DNA of 64,000 nt from assembly GCA_020081605.1 (NCBI GenBank), contig JAHREC010000049.1:4154001-4218000 (forward strand), given 5' to 3'. A program made the translations under genes and the position numbers. This DNA comes from Albifimbria verrucaria. Its lineage: Eukaryota; Ascomycota; Sordariomycetes; Hypocreales; Stachybotryaceae. The notes under the pieces were generated by a model. That model was not told the DNA's origin, did not search any database, and saw nothing but the letters and a program-made list of their open reading frames with translations. Shown in pieces: positions 34,033 through 46,118 of the stretch. Each line of letters begins with the position of its first letter. Position 1 is the first letter of the stretch.

Positions 34033-37000
34033 GACCTTTTGGGATGCTGGGAAGTCTTTGTGAGGCCTGTAAATTCTCCCGGATTGAAGAAGAGTTATGC
34101 CTATGCGGCGATGCTCCTGGCTAAGGGAAACAGGCAGCAATTGATGCCGTAGAAAAGGAAGCGAGAATGAATGCAGGAGGAACTGAGGGGCTGAATGCAA
34201 CATGAGAAGCTCTGCATCTCGCTGACCAACCAAATAGATCCCTGGCACCTCCACAATGCACCAAAAGCCGACAGTCCAAAGTAGAATATGCACTCGGTGG
34301 AAGAAAAGCCTCGCCTCGTGACCAATCATGGGCCTCAACTCCTCTTTGAGGCGCGAGGTGCGAACCAAATTGAGGAGGCAACGATGCCTGCTGCATGAAA
34401 GCTATTGTCAAATTTGCCTCGTGGCATGAACTTGTGTAGTTTCAACCTATAGGAGTCCTCAGCGCGAGCCTTCCTCCACCTCTTCGTTTGCCTAGTCAGG
34501 AGCCACATCATTTGCAGGCTATACACTACACTATGCAGCATAGAGCACACACACCTACCTAGCTAGAAATGGACGATTGCATATTACGGTCAGCTGATTC
34601 GACGTACCATCTATAAGAAGGGTCAAAATCAGTCATCTTCTGTCCTTTGGTCTCCAACCGCCTTTGAACCGTCTCCTTACCGGAGGTCGGGGACCCGCTC
34701 ACGGGTTCATTCCCGTTCACTTGTGGAACGGGACTCTGGCTTGAAACTACAACTACAATTACAATCAACACTACCCTTTAATTGCGCAAGCCATCATAGG
34801 TACGCGCTTTAAAACATTGCAGAAACTCCCTGGGGACTGCTAGACAGCGCCCCACCACGCCACCAGTCAAACGGTCGGCCGGCATACGTTCACCATCTTC
34901 CGTCGCTATGGTCATTTATAAAGAAGCACCATTTCACTCGCTTATGGCGCCGTTGCATGAAATGTAGCCATGCCCAACTCGTGAAAGAGCGTATCAGTGG
35001 CAGCATCCGGACCTCGAGTCTACACGGCAGCATCAAGTTCATTGCCATATAAAGCATGACCAAAAACTTCATGGCTTGTACAATGGCTCAAAATAGATTC
35101 AACGTTAGATCAAATAGTTCAGTTGGTCAAAACACGGACTGTTTGGTTTGCAAGGATGGTCCGTTTCCACAGCCGCGTATCTCGATTAGGGGGTTAAAGA
35201 CGGAAGATACCTTAGCTGTACATAGATTTATCCGCTTAGCGGAATACGAACGCTCATTTTATTCTTTTCTCCTCGTATATGCTGTGAAAATGGAACGTTC
35301 AAATTGAACCGGAGAAGCATGTGTGTAGCAACTCTTACGACTCACAAATGGCCAAGTAGCAACTAGGAAGTTACAGTGGACGGGAAATGGCTTTGGGACA
35401 CGTGATGACCCTCTAATTGGAAGAGCTCGGAGGTAGGGAGGTCTGTTTGGGGTTGCTATCATCATAAAAGCACATCCCGTTCGAGAGAGTGCTAGGAAGT
35501 TGGAATTTTGGTGCGATGCAGATCGCAGTGGACTACGAGGTCCACATGATATAGGTCGAAACGGCGTGTTTGAGCCAAAGTCTAACAGATACAAACAAGC
35601 AGAGTGTCTTAGAGAAACTGACGTTGACTTTGCTGGAATGGCTAACCGTCATCGGCGTTTATATTAATATATGCATTAATGGCGTCAATAGACTCGGAAC
35701 CCAGCTGAATCGAAAAGAGTTTGTTAGCCAATTGTTTATTGATTCATAACTCCAACTGGCAAGCATTTGCGCAGCGTGATTCACTAGTTATTCCTTTGTG
35801 GATGCCGTCACGTTACGATTACCAATTAGTCGGTAACAGTAACTCTAAGGTACTCTAACAAGGCTATCAAACGACTAAGAGAGCCACTATCTTATTCAAA
35901 TGTGATAGATGGTCGTCATTCGTAATTAAGCGTAATCTGGTGTCGCCCAAAACGTCTCAAAGGGCAGAAGAGATAGCGAACTAGAGAACTGACCAATGTC
36001 ACCGGATGGGAACTCGAACCATTAAACGTATCTAGCGTTGGTCAATGGTAGATGCAGTTATGATCCAACTGGCCTCATAAAGCTGTATTCAATATTTACA
36101 GCCAAGCCAGACTCTTTCGACCACCTTTTCTTTTATTGATCTGTCCTGACCCAAATGTTCACAGCTACATTTCGGCACACAGGAAGCTCAAGAAATTAGA
36201 CGTCTTCCTGGCCTCTAAATGGAGCATGCACCAAGGCCCCTTCACGCTACATCAAATGGTACTGGTAATACAAAGCTAAACAGAGTTCATCGTGCTTCCC
36301 TAGTTGTAAAAGACCATGCTGGTTATGAAGACCAAGCCAACAAAGAGCCACCTACGACAGGTAATGTCCATACACTGTATATTCCTCCTATATATGTTGA
36401 CTATCCTGAAAATGACAAGGGCTAGTGCTAGTTATATCATCCCGCTGTCGAAATCGGCAATTCATATCCGAAAGGGCCCAATTTGGAATTTGAGTTCCTC
36501 ATCGTGCTGTTTTCTCACTCCATCTCCAATCGTTTAGCCCATGTCAGGACGCCACAATGCTAGCAGCAGACTAGTTACCACACTGTTGGCACGCAATGAA
36601 GCTTACAAGCTTCAGACTAAAGGCGACACGGAAAAGTCGGCTCAGTGATTTGAATGCCAATCCTCAGCAATCTACTAACCGCCAGGAGAGACAACGTCAT
36701 TTCAATATTGAATAACCCCAGCTTTCAAGGGGTCCCCGTCTCATGCTAATGAATTGGGTTTACATGGGCACATTGCTCTCCTAGACAATATCGGCTGCGG
36801 CTTGACGGCAGTGGCTGTGAAGCTTTGTTGAATATTCGTCATATCATTCATTCTACAAGTGAATCTGGATCGAAACACGTAGCAAGGGACCAACGAAAGC
36901 ACCGATGTCAAGGAATGACATCAAAACTCGGGAATCGTGCCCTTTATTCTCCTGAAGACATTACGAAGGTGGCTACTCTTCGCTTGCGGAGCTTGAATGC

Positions 37001-37246
37001 CGCATATCCGTGTCGAGGGAATCTAGTTGCAAGCACATAGCTGAATAAGTCTCATAAGAACTGGTATATAGCCCTGAGGATGCTCCGATCATGATGGTTG
37101 AGGATCAGCAGCAGATCACTTCAGCTCCATTATACCAAGTCATTCAATTGGATTGAACTTGAGCCGTCGGCAAACTTTAGAAGATCACTTCTCAATCTTA
37201 TTCAGATCAACAGGGCAGCTCAGCAGATCAGCCATATATACTTATA
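34033..37246. other. Long intergenic region
   Basis: About 3.2 kb upstream of the NLR gene. The NLR frame stays open upstream to 34368 but reads as non-conserved sequence, so I treat it as leader. No other gene is recognised. A possible LTR-like fragment at 35722-35860 is listed separately. The 36.2-36.9 kb part has only short, unconvincing ORFs. Confidence 0.4.
35722..35860. repeat. Possible LTR-like fragment with TGTTAG...CTAACA ends
   Basis: A 139-base segment begins TGTTAG and ends CTAACA, a perfect 6-base terminal inverted repeat of the kind found at Ty1/copia LTR ends. No matching 5-base target duplication flanks it (GAGTT before, AGGCT after) and no primer-binding site or internal domain follows. 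It may be a decayed solo LTR or a coincidence. Confidence 0.2.
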
Positions 37247-37678
37247 ATGGCGCCCTCACGAAGCTCATCTCTGTTGCTCTTGCAATTATGTTTGCGACTC
37301 CCAACCTGGCGGCTCCAACTGGTCTTGCAGCCCGCCAGCTAGCCGGTGAAGGCAATGCATGCAGCTCGCTCCTTTCTGGCACTGACAATGGTGTCGGTTA
37401 TGGCATTGAGAATGCAGAGGAGAACACTGCCAACGCCCTCAAAACCAATGGTGGTGCTGGGGTGCGCTCCTAAGCTTGGCCGTCGTCAAGGCGACAAAAT
37501 TGCAAACAGGGCTGGTGAAATGATTAACGCTGCTGGTTCACCCCAAGTTGCCTCATTCGTTAAATCCAACGGAGACACAATTGACGGACAATTGACTGAT
37601 GATGCTACAAACATCGGGGCTCAATTGGGAGGAGACGAGCAGGATATGCTTACAGAGGCTGGAGCAATGATCCCATGA
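37247..37678 (+). CDS. Small secreted protein, about 144 residues, unknown family
   Basis: A hydrophobic signal peptide (LTKLISVALAIMFATPNLAA) follows an ATG at 37247 once one C is added to the run at 37253-37255. A possible dibasic (RR) site and a mature region with GNACSSLLSGTDNGVGYGIENAEENTANAL follow, then DKIANRAGEMINAAGSPQVASFV and an acidic tail ending TEAGAMIP. A second break near 37462-37470 (G-run) needs two bases to join the parts. The mature protein is hydrophilic, rich in Ala, Gly, Asn and Asp, with only one or two cysteines. I recognise the general style of small secreted fungal proteins but no named family. Confidence 0.6.
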
Positions 37679-38101
37679 TGAATGAACAAACTGATTCGCA
37701 AAGATTTTATGTCAATGTTTCCTGGAAGAAATAAGGGATCCTTTCATTTCCAAATGAACCATTGTAACAGGAGTTAATGAGTTTCTGGGGCAATGGGGTG
37801 AGTGGGTTTCTATGCCATACCTGGTGTCAATTATAATGAATAATGCATTATCATTCATGATCAATCTTTTGATGCATCGAGTGTAGAAACGGTAGCTTGA
37901 CAAGAGCTTATCATCGTCTTTCCAACTACAAGCCAGGCTTGGAAAGTTTAGCAGGGGCAAAGAGAAAATCAATTTATGCTGATAGGGTACCAATAACAGG
38001 ACGAAGCAAGGGTGTGGTAGCTTATATCTATGTATATGATCTGAAATACAGCCAATATCGCGCCCTATGCGCCAGAAGAAACCTGCAAGATTTCTTACGA
38101 C
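37679..38101. other. Convergent intergenic spacer
   Basis: AT-rich spacer between the 3' ends of the small secreted protein gene and the enoyl-reductase gene. Nothing was recognised in it. Confidence 0.45.
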
Positions 38102-39568
38102 TCATATGTCAATCAGCTTGGTCTCTAGCTTAACGCCATGAGCCTGAAGTCGATCGACGTAACTTCGTCCAAGACAAGAAGGAGTGAGCACACCTCCATT
38201 AAGATGGAGATCATTATCTTCCAAGAGTGTGAGAGCTCCTTGTGCAAGCAATGTGGCAGTTACTATCAATGTTTAGACCTCGATATCTGGGTGGTAAAAG
38301 AACATGCAGACTTACAATAGTACATACTACCGACATACGAGAACGTACCAAGAACCCTCGCATGGGTTTTGGTCTTAACATCAGGTTCTGCAATTCCTCT
38401 GAACTCAATAACATCTTTCTTAGCCGCCTCCAAATCAGGACCATCACCTGGCTTGTATACGAATTTCCGCAATGCAGATCGTACCAGAGAAAATCGAACG
38501 AGCGACATCGCAGTGAGCAAGCCATAGTGCGCAACAGATCCAGTAACAATGTTTCTGGCTTTTTCTAGCTCTCTGTAAGTGAAATTTGGGCCGTAGAATT
38601 CTGAATTTGTCCTTAATTTTGATAGTCCCCATGAACGAAAGACGAGTGCGGCATTCATAGGACCCGTGAGGCTTGTTGTTAGAAGCCCAAGGCCTGGGAC
38701 ATGAAGTAGAGGGCTCGAAGAGGAAGTCGAAGGACTGTTGGAGCTGAGATTGTCATTGGGTATTGGTGATAATGCGAAAGGTTCCATGGCTTGATTTATG
38801 GTATCTGTTGAGAACACATCAAATAAACCAAGCAGAGATGATAAGGTGCCACCAGAGGGGAAGAACTGGAGATAAGTTAGACAACGAAGCCCTTTTCTTC
38901 TACTTCAAGGAATTGAACGTACTCAAGCTGGTGTAGGTCTACTACTACACTAGAAGTCGGAGAGGAGTATTGTGACCGTACTGCTCTAACCAGTGACCAA
39001 GCCAACAGATCCGAGGGCGCAGACTCGAGGCCACATTGTGGAAACATGCGAGCACCCGATTGTTCCGCTGTTTTATGATATTTTTTATCATATCATGTGT
39101 AAAGGAACTTCTCCAGTGCAGTCCAAGTAATGAGTGCCTGCTTCAGCGCAGGCTCTAAATGTTGGTTCACCATATAATGAATATGGGCCAAGAGTAGAAA
39201 TGACGACAAACGCCTTCCGAACCAGAATACTCAGTTCTGAATCATTAACATTGCAAGTTTCAATCTCTGCTGGCTGTCAGTCCGCAAGATTGCAGAATCT
39301 TCTGCCTATTGAACTTACCTGGCTGATTGCGGCTAGTGTTGATCTTGCGGCAATCCATGGCAAGTTGCTTCAATTTCTCTTCAGTTCTGCCTACCAGCGC
39401 CCACTTGAGGTCCTCCGGGAAAGTTGCAGCAACATGCTTTGCTGTCAGTGCTCCAGTATAGCCTGTACCAATGGTAAGAATAATGACTCTTCAGATAGCG
39501 TTGGGTGAATTTACCCGTCGCCCCAAGATGATGAGGTCATATGCCCGGTTATGCTGCTTCAGAACCAT
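38102..39568 (-). CDS. Saccharopine dehydrogenase-like oxidoreductase / trans-acting enoyl reductase family
   Basis: NAD(P)-dependent oxidoreductase of the Sccpdh type. The ATG at 39568 gives MVLKQHNRAYDLIILG, a Rossmann start. With one G added at the run 39520-39523, an intron then joins LGATG to YTGALTAKHVAATFPEDL. Later exons give FVVISTLGPYSLYGEP and GTHYLDCTGEVP, then ARMFPQCGLESAPSDLLAW and FFPSGGTLSSLLGLFD, FALSPIPND and the C-terminal KPGDGPDLEAAKKDVIEF, RVLGTFSYVGSMYY and LTATLLAQGALTLL. The last intron ends at a TAG just before TAACTGCC and the stop is at 38102-38104. The exons carry one further break near 39090 that needs two bases. Fungal relatives are membrane or lipid-droplet associated; the true substrate is unknown. 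Confidence 0.85.
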
Positions 39569-41011
39569 GATTTCTTATGTTTTTGAGAATGCTTCAACAC
39601 TGATTATCTCATAGGCAGGAGAGTTCAGGCATTTTGGAAACAGAAGACAGATATATATACCAATCCATGTCTACACTCTGGTGGTGTCCGGGGCAAAATT
39701 CCACCGGCTGGTTGTCGGTCGGGTTTGTGAGACTACTATCTAGGAACGTGAGATTTGAACTGTATGGCTATCAAAAATAGTGTCTATTGAGAGCACGAGG
39801 CTTTCATTCCATTTGATTACAAAGGCAGACACGCAAGAGTCGGGACAATATGTTTGTACAGATAGTTGAAATTAATGACCATACGGAATTGCGGATTTAA
39901 ATGTTTCCCAAAGAAGTAATAGAGCAAGACTTTGGGCCGAGCAAGCAGGGATTAGATAGAGTAGCAATTAACGGAATTCATCCGTGCCGCGTCTTCATGT
40001 GCGTCTCACGCACACCATGTCCAAACACCCTGTACCGAAAACCTCGGAACGATAAGTACTCCTGGGAACTAGCTTCTGGCACCGACTTGTCATACCTGGA
40101 GGCCCCGCCCACAGCCTCTTCGTTGCCGCGTTGCCAAGTGCAGCAGGCCATATCGGATCGGCACGCGAGCCAGCAGAATTCGTCCCCACATCGGCTCGTC
40201 GAGACCCTGTCGCATGGCCGAGCTTGCAAACATTGGACCGCCGGGAATCCCATCTACAAAAGATCTTTCAGCAGGGTGGTCTGACAGGCACACAGCGAAA
40301 GAGGGGCAAGTCAATGGGCGCGGCGCTTACGGTGGCGAACACGAAAGCCCATGGCTGCAGATGTATCTACCATGGATTGGATTATTGGCCTCTTTACCCT
40401 TTGGTCGGTTATTGTAGGACTGAATTGTTAGCGGTGTCTTAGAAATGAACCACTATAAATTCCGCTTGGCCAGTAACCAGGCCCTGCTCCAATCATGTGG
40501 ATGCCTCGGAGGCAGATCTCACGACCTGTCAGAGATGGCTCGATCGTTCTTAATAGATGAGACCTCGACGGGACAGCCCTTCATTATAGCAAAATATTAA
40601 TTGCATCGCCTTGCTTAAATTTGCTGGATTCCTCTTACCAACAACACGATGGTTGATGTTGTACTAGGAACTCTGACCTTCCCAATCTGGCACAGTCTCG
40701 TCCATCTCTGCAGAAAGACCCTTGCCAATGCCCCAATCAGACCGAAGCAAGTGCCTAGCTATCATGCGCGGGACCTTTGCATTGCGGGTATCCGTGTGAT
40801 TGTACGGCTTGTTCTGGCTAAATGACCTGCCAGAATCGAGGATGAGCTCCGACGATAGCCCTGAGCTTGCCGAGCTCGCAGACCCGACAAGATATAAAAA
40901 GCTGGCGGGCTTTCGCAAGTTCCGGGGATGAGGTTCTGATCTGTTCCCTTGCAGGAGTCGATCCGAGTGTCGAAGCTCCTGTAGAGGCCGTGTTACGGAC
41001 GAAGTTTCACC
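39569..41011. other. Intergenic region
   Basis: The shared promoter region of two divergent genes. ORFs around 39.9-40.4 kb occur on both strands without motifs and are treated as chance frames. A TATA-like box near the S28 gene is listed separately. Confidence 0.4.
40893..40900 (+). promoter_or_regulatory. TATA-like box upstream of the S28 peptidase gene
   Basis: TATAAAAA lies 119 bases upstream of the ATG at 41012, in a good core-promoter position. Confidence 0.45.
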
Positions 41012-42770
41012 ATGAAGGGCGCCATTCTCTCCTCCCTCATCCCATGCGCTGCCCTGTTCCAGGGAGTGCTTGGGATGTTCCCGAAGCTCTCAGTCGTTGA
41101 GCCATTGGAGTTCACCGCATCCGAAATTGTCCAGATTGCCAGCACGGACTTCCCGCTTACTGGCAATGGCACTTTCGAGACCTTCATTGACCACAACAAC
41201 CCCAAGCTCGGAAAGTTCCCCTCCGATACTGGTACAACGCGACCACCTGGAAGGGCCCGGGCTCGCCCGTCATTCTCATGACCCCGGGCGAGATTGCCGC
41301 CGATAACTACGGTGGATACCTCACGGATCGTTCGATGACCGGCGTATACGCAAGGGAGCTTGGTGGTGCGGTTGTCATGGTTGAGCATCGTTACTACGGT
41401 GACTCTACCCCTTACAAGGTGCTCTCAACCAAGGCTCTGCAGTACCACACCTTGGACCAAGCAGTTGCCGATTTTGTGCTGCTGGCTAGAAAGCTCAAGC
41501 TGCCTTTCGACACCACTGGCAAGACCAACGCACCCAAGGCTCCTGGGTCTGGGTCGGCGGATCTTATGCCGGTGCACTTGCTGCCTGGATTGAGAAGCTG
41601 TCCCCAGGGACCCTGTGGGCGTACCATGGTTCAAGCGGCCCGCTTGAAGCCATCTACGATTACTGGCAGTACTTCTACCCTATCCAGCAGGGAATGCCCC
41701 AGAACTGCAGCAGAGACTTTGCAGCTGTCATTGACCACGTCGACGGCGTCCTGTCTCGCGGCTCCAAGAAGGAGAAGCTGGAGCTGAAGAAGCAGTTCGG
41801 AGTTGAGGCACTGCAGCATGATGATGACGCCGCCCAGGCCATCTCATCACCAATCTGGGCTTGGCAGAGCATTCAATTCAATTCTGGTTACTCTCAATTC
41901 TACCAGATGTGTGATGCCATCCAAGGGTTCAAGGACAATTCAACTAGCAACCCTACTTCCTCCTCCCCAAGGGTGTGGGTCTGAAGAAGGCCCTTCCCAA
42001 CTACGCCGAATGGGTCAAGACCTCCTACATCCCAGGCTGTAAGTGCCACAAGAAATTACGTTCATGGCTACCTGATCTGACATCTCATAGACTGTGAGTC
42101 CAACTACGAGTACTCCGACTGGAAAGGCAAGGACAACGTTCAATGTTGGAACACATACAACAAGTCCATGGAAGTATGGCAAGATTGGTCGCCTCGAAGC
42201 AGCTTCTACTGTTCGTGGGTTTGGCAAACCTGCAACGACCCATTCTTTTACTACCAGACGTGAGTATTTGAATCCTTTCATAGCAAGGCTTGTTTGCTGA
42301 CACAATGCCACAGAGGTGCGCCAAAGGGTAGACCCACTGTCTTCAGCCGTCTTGTAGGACCCGATTACTACCAGCGCCAGTGTGAGCTTCTCTTCCCGCG
42401 TGAGGGGCCTTTCACCTACTCCAGCAACCGTGGTAAGACAGCAAAGGACATCAACCGACACACTGGCGGATGGCTCAACACCAAGACCACTCGTCTCATC
42501 ACCACCAACGGCGAGTTCGACCCCTGGCGCAGTGCTTCCATTGCCTCAGAGTTCAGGCCTGGTGGTCCATTCAAGGGCAACCGTGAGGCACCTGCTCTGT
42601 TGATTGAAGGCTCTCGCCACTGCAACGACCTGACTCTCAGGAACGCTGTCCATGCACCCATTGCAGCGGCTCAAAAGGTGCTCCTGGAGCAGATCACGAA
42701 GTGGGTCAAGGAGTTTTACGATGGAAAGCACAGGCGGTCAGCTCGCGGCACGCTTGGCCGTGAAGACTAA
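41012..42770 (+). CDS. Secreted serine peptidase, family S28 (prolyl carboxypeptidase-like)
   Basis: Predicted extracellular or vacuolar peptidase cleaving after proline, about 551 residues. The signal peptide is MKGAILSSLIPCAALFQGVLG. The fold starts with FETFIDHNNPKLGKF, then RYWYNATTWKG in the corrected frame and LGGAVVMVEHRYYGDSTP. The catalytic Ser lies in GGSYAG (corrected frame, about 41560), the Asp in TTNGEFDPW and the His in EGSRHCNDL. Introns at 42039-42090 and 42260-42313 splice in frame. Three frameshifts occur: the C-run 41218-41221, CC 41542-41543 and CCC 41951-41953, each cured by one C. With these the triad and length are normal for fungal S28 enzymes, so it is probably functional. 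Confidence 0.92.
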
Positions 42771-44076
42771 GGGAGTATATAGCATTATATAGGATCATAT
42801 ATTTTACTATAATGTAAAACATTAGTCAAATCATTTCTGGGCTCTTTCGCAATTATTTGTTGACCTTCAAGTGTTTTCATGACCTGAGGTGTAAACAGCG
42901 TCCAGGAGGCATTCAATCTGACAATGGCTGGCCGAAGGCGCCATGGTTCAACGGGATATCGAAGTATTTATAACTTGCGAGAAAACTTTTGCTTAAGCGA
43001 AGACTTGGCCTCTTACCCTTTCAACTCTAATTTCCGAAGTAATCAACGAATCTATGACCTTTTTAACACATGCAAGGTGGAATAGTATAAAGAAATTATC
43101 TATAATATTGATGATTAATTGTAGGATATGAAAGCCATCAACTGTGGCCGAATATTTGAATGAGAAAAAATCATTCTTTATTGGCCAAACTCATGAATGG
43201 GCAAGCACGGCTGTATATAAAACACGCCACTGGCAAACATAAGACTTCGAGTCTTTGAATTGAGCAAAGTTATTACTTTGGTCCCAAAGGAGGCGTTTGA
43301 TTTGGATATTTAAGATAATTCGTTACCGATCTAATATACGACAAGCATGATTGGCCATTTACTGCCAATCCCTTGTGCGCCGTATACACTGCTACAGGAG
43401 TGTTCTTAAACAAGTTCTAACACGAACAAATTCAATTAGAAAACTCTTGGTTTGACATTGTAGCCAAGCTTTCGTTTGAAGTAAAGCGTGGGTATTTATT
43501 CTAAAGTACCGAGCCTCAGTTTGCTCACTAATGGAGGTTGAAAGACCTTAAACTCACGGGATCAGAAATAAATCTTTTGGATGTGAAGCCCTATATCGAA
43601 TTTGTATACTTACTTACCTTTCTTATAAATACACTACGTTTCAACTATAATTGGTGGCATTCAACTGCCGAGACTAACGCGACAACCTCCGGCTCACAAC
43701 TGCCTAGAATGGAAAGGATGCGGAGGCTCATATTTGGCTTGCTTAATTGCTTTCGCTGTACGTTTAGTGCGAGCCGGAAAATCTCACTCCGCTACTACGC
43801 TAATAGCTGTTAAGATGGTAAATTCAGCGTGGAGTACAGAAAAGCGCCAATGATTCTGGGGTTCTGGGGATATTTGCCATATATCCGAACGAATAACCAC
43901 TAATAATGTCATGTTTATCCCGAGTAGCATGTTGCCTTGGACCCATCTCCTTTCCACCATACTTACATAAGTGCCACTCTGAGCTAGAATAAATACAATC
44001 TTGCCCCCAGTTTATAAATGGTGTGTTAAAGAGAGCAAGGCGTCTTTCATAACCACATAAAGGCTCAAGTACCGAG
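42771..44076. other. Intergenic region
   Basis: AT-rich 1.3 kb spacer. The small ORF at 43538-43813 has no signal peptide or motif. A TATA-like box near the galactanase gene is listed separately. Confidence 0.45.
44013..44018 (+). promoter_or_regulatory. TATA-like box upstream of the GH30 gene
   Basis: TATAAA lies 64 bases before the ATG at 44077. Confidence 0.4.
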
Positions 44077-45514
44077 ATGCGGTTCTCAACACCAGCTGTT
44101 GTTGCGCTGGGCTTAGCGTGCCAAGCTTTGGCGGACACGACGACAATCATCGATGCCAAGTCCAACAGGGGCACTTGGGAGGGTTGGGGACTTCCTTGCT
44201 TGGTGGGCCAAGCGCTTTGGCACCCGGGATGACCTAGCCGACATCTTCTTCACCACCAAAACGACTTCATTCGCTGGTCAGTCTGTTCCTGGACTTGGCT
44301 TCAACATTGCTCGGCACAATGCCGGTGCATGTAGCTGGAACTCTATCAATGGCGAGGCAATGGTTGTTTCCAAGAAAATGATGAAATCTCGTCAGATTGA
44401 GGGTCACTGGATCAACTGGGACAGCACAGATCCCAAATCATCCAGCTGGACTTGGTCCGTCGATGCCAACCAGCGGACAATGTTACAGAAAGCTCGAGAC
44501 CGTGGAGCGAACAGACTTGAGCTCTTCTCAAACTCCCCGATGTGGTGGATGACATCTAACCATAACCCCTCTGGATCAGACAGCGGTGGTGAAAATATTC
44601 AAAGCTGGAATTTGCAACAACACGCTGTGTACTTGGCCACTATTGCAAAATATGCGAAAGATAATTGGGGTATCAACTTTGAGTCGGTTGATCCATTCAA
44701 TGAACCTACGGCGAACTGGTGGAAATCTGATGGTACACAAGAAGGATGTCATATCAATGTCGCCACTCAAGCTACCATCATTAACTACCTACGCACCGAA
44801 CTGAACAATCGTGGACTAGGCTCAACAATTATTTCAGCCTCTGACGAGTCATACTACGATCAAGCTGTGACCACATTGAATGGACTTGGTAGCACGGCAT
44901 TGGGCAATATCAAGCGAGTGAATGTGCATGGCTATCAGTATCAATCAGGTAGTCGTGATGGTGTATACAAACTAACTTCCAGCCGCGGCCTGAAGTTATG
45001 GAACAGCGAATACGGAGAAAATGATGCAACTGGCGAACGTCTTGTTAGTAACTTGCTTCTCGACTTTCGCTGGCTACAACCTACGGCCTGGGTCTATTGG
45101 CAGGTTCTTGACGGCGGAGGCTGGGGATTGATTGATGCAGATAACGAGGCTGGGACTTTGGGCTCGCCGAACCAGAAATACTACGTCTTCGCTTTGTTTG
45201 CTCGACACATTAGACAAGGAATGCGAATTCTTGATGGCGGATCTGACTACACAGTAGCCGCCTATGACTCCGCTAACAGCAAGCTGATCATTGTCGCTGT
45301 AAATTGGGGCTCAGCACAGTATCTCAATTTCGACCTCTCCAAGTTCTCTCAAGCTTCTACAAATGGTGCCAAAGTCGTACGCTGGCAAACCCAAATAGGC
45401 AGTGGCGATAGGTACGTCCGATATGATGATACCACGGTGAGTGGAACGAAGTTCTGGTCATACTTTGCGACGAAGTCTGTTCAGGTTTTTGAGGTACCAA
45501 ACGTCAAGCTTTAG
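44077..45514 (+). CDS. Secreted endo-beta-1,6-galactanase, glycoside hydrolase family 30
   Basis: Hydrolyses beta-1,6-galactan side chains of arabinogalactan proteins. The ATG at 44077 encodes a signal peptide (MRFSTPAVVALGLACQALA), then TTTIIDAKSNRGTWEGWG. The family motif GTSLAWWAKRFG appears when one G is added to the run 44186-44189 and one near 44199. The acid/base Glu is in VDPFNEPTANWW and the nucleophile Glu in LWNSEYGEND. Other landmarks are LELFSNSPMWWM, VNVHGYQYQSGSRDG and WVYWQVLDGGGWGL, with a beta-sandwich C-terminus ending FEVPNVKL. Corrected length is about 479 residues with no introns, the usual size for fungal 1,6-galactanases. Confidence 0.93.
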
Positions 45515-46118
45515 TTATATAGTCGAGAGATAAGAAGCGCCAGGAGCTTTATACATAAGCTCATGTGGATTTGAAGTCGTTGCTCAAAGGATTGTGAAAA
45601 CAAATTGGCATATTCACCCCTCCCAGTAGGCCAGCACTAGGTGACAAGCAATGAGTACGAACCGAGAATCTTCTATAGCAGTAAACCCTTATCGTTTCTT
45701 GCCGTTGCAATATTCACGATCCAGGAGGCTTCTGGTACAAGCCTTGCACAGTGTTCCTAATTGACCAGGTTGGTGCAGGCAAAATTATAACAGATAGGTT
45801 TATTTGAGCACAACACGTCAAGATTCGTCATTCACTAGGCACCTTTCACAAGGCTTTCATCGATGAATATGCTGCACTCCATTGTAGAGAGGATCGGGTT
45901 TTGTGGGCGCTGAACACTCCGGGTAAATCCTTATCCAGATGTATGGGCCATGACAGCTCCACTCAATCGAAGAAACCTCACCAGATCATACACGATTGCT
46001 AATCATCATTTACGTCATAGGCACTGGCAACACCAAAGCTTCTGCTATAAAGAAACATCGACAACTTGATTGATGCAAGAACATACTCGTATTATTAAAT
46101 CTCGACATTAACTATATC
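45515..46118. other. Intergenic region
   Basis: Spacer between tandem plus-strand genes. A TATAAAG motif at 46046-46052 lies about 67 bases before the next ATG. Confidence 0.45.
46046..46052 (+). promoter_or_regulatory. TATA-like box upstream of the SDR gene
   Basis: TATAAAG lies 67 bases before the ATG at 46119. Confidence 0.35.

Noticed and set aside
34033..34368. In-frame upstream extension of the NLR coding frame
   Set aside because: It stays open by chance but reads as Leu/His/Phe-rich sequence with no family similarity; the methionine at 34032 sits at the normal distance before the PNP domain.
35985..36075. tRNA-like B-box (GGTTCGAGTTC on the minus strand) with a TGACCAA/TTGGTCA inverted repeat
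   Set aside because: No consistent acceptor, D and anticodon arms can be folded, and the inverted repeat encloses only about 40 bases, too short for a tRNA.
39901..40442. Several ORFs of 64-127 codons in the divergent S28/enoyl-reductase spacer
   Set aside because: All three plus-strand and minus-strand frames are open by composition; none has a recognisable domain.
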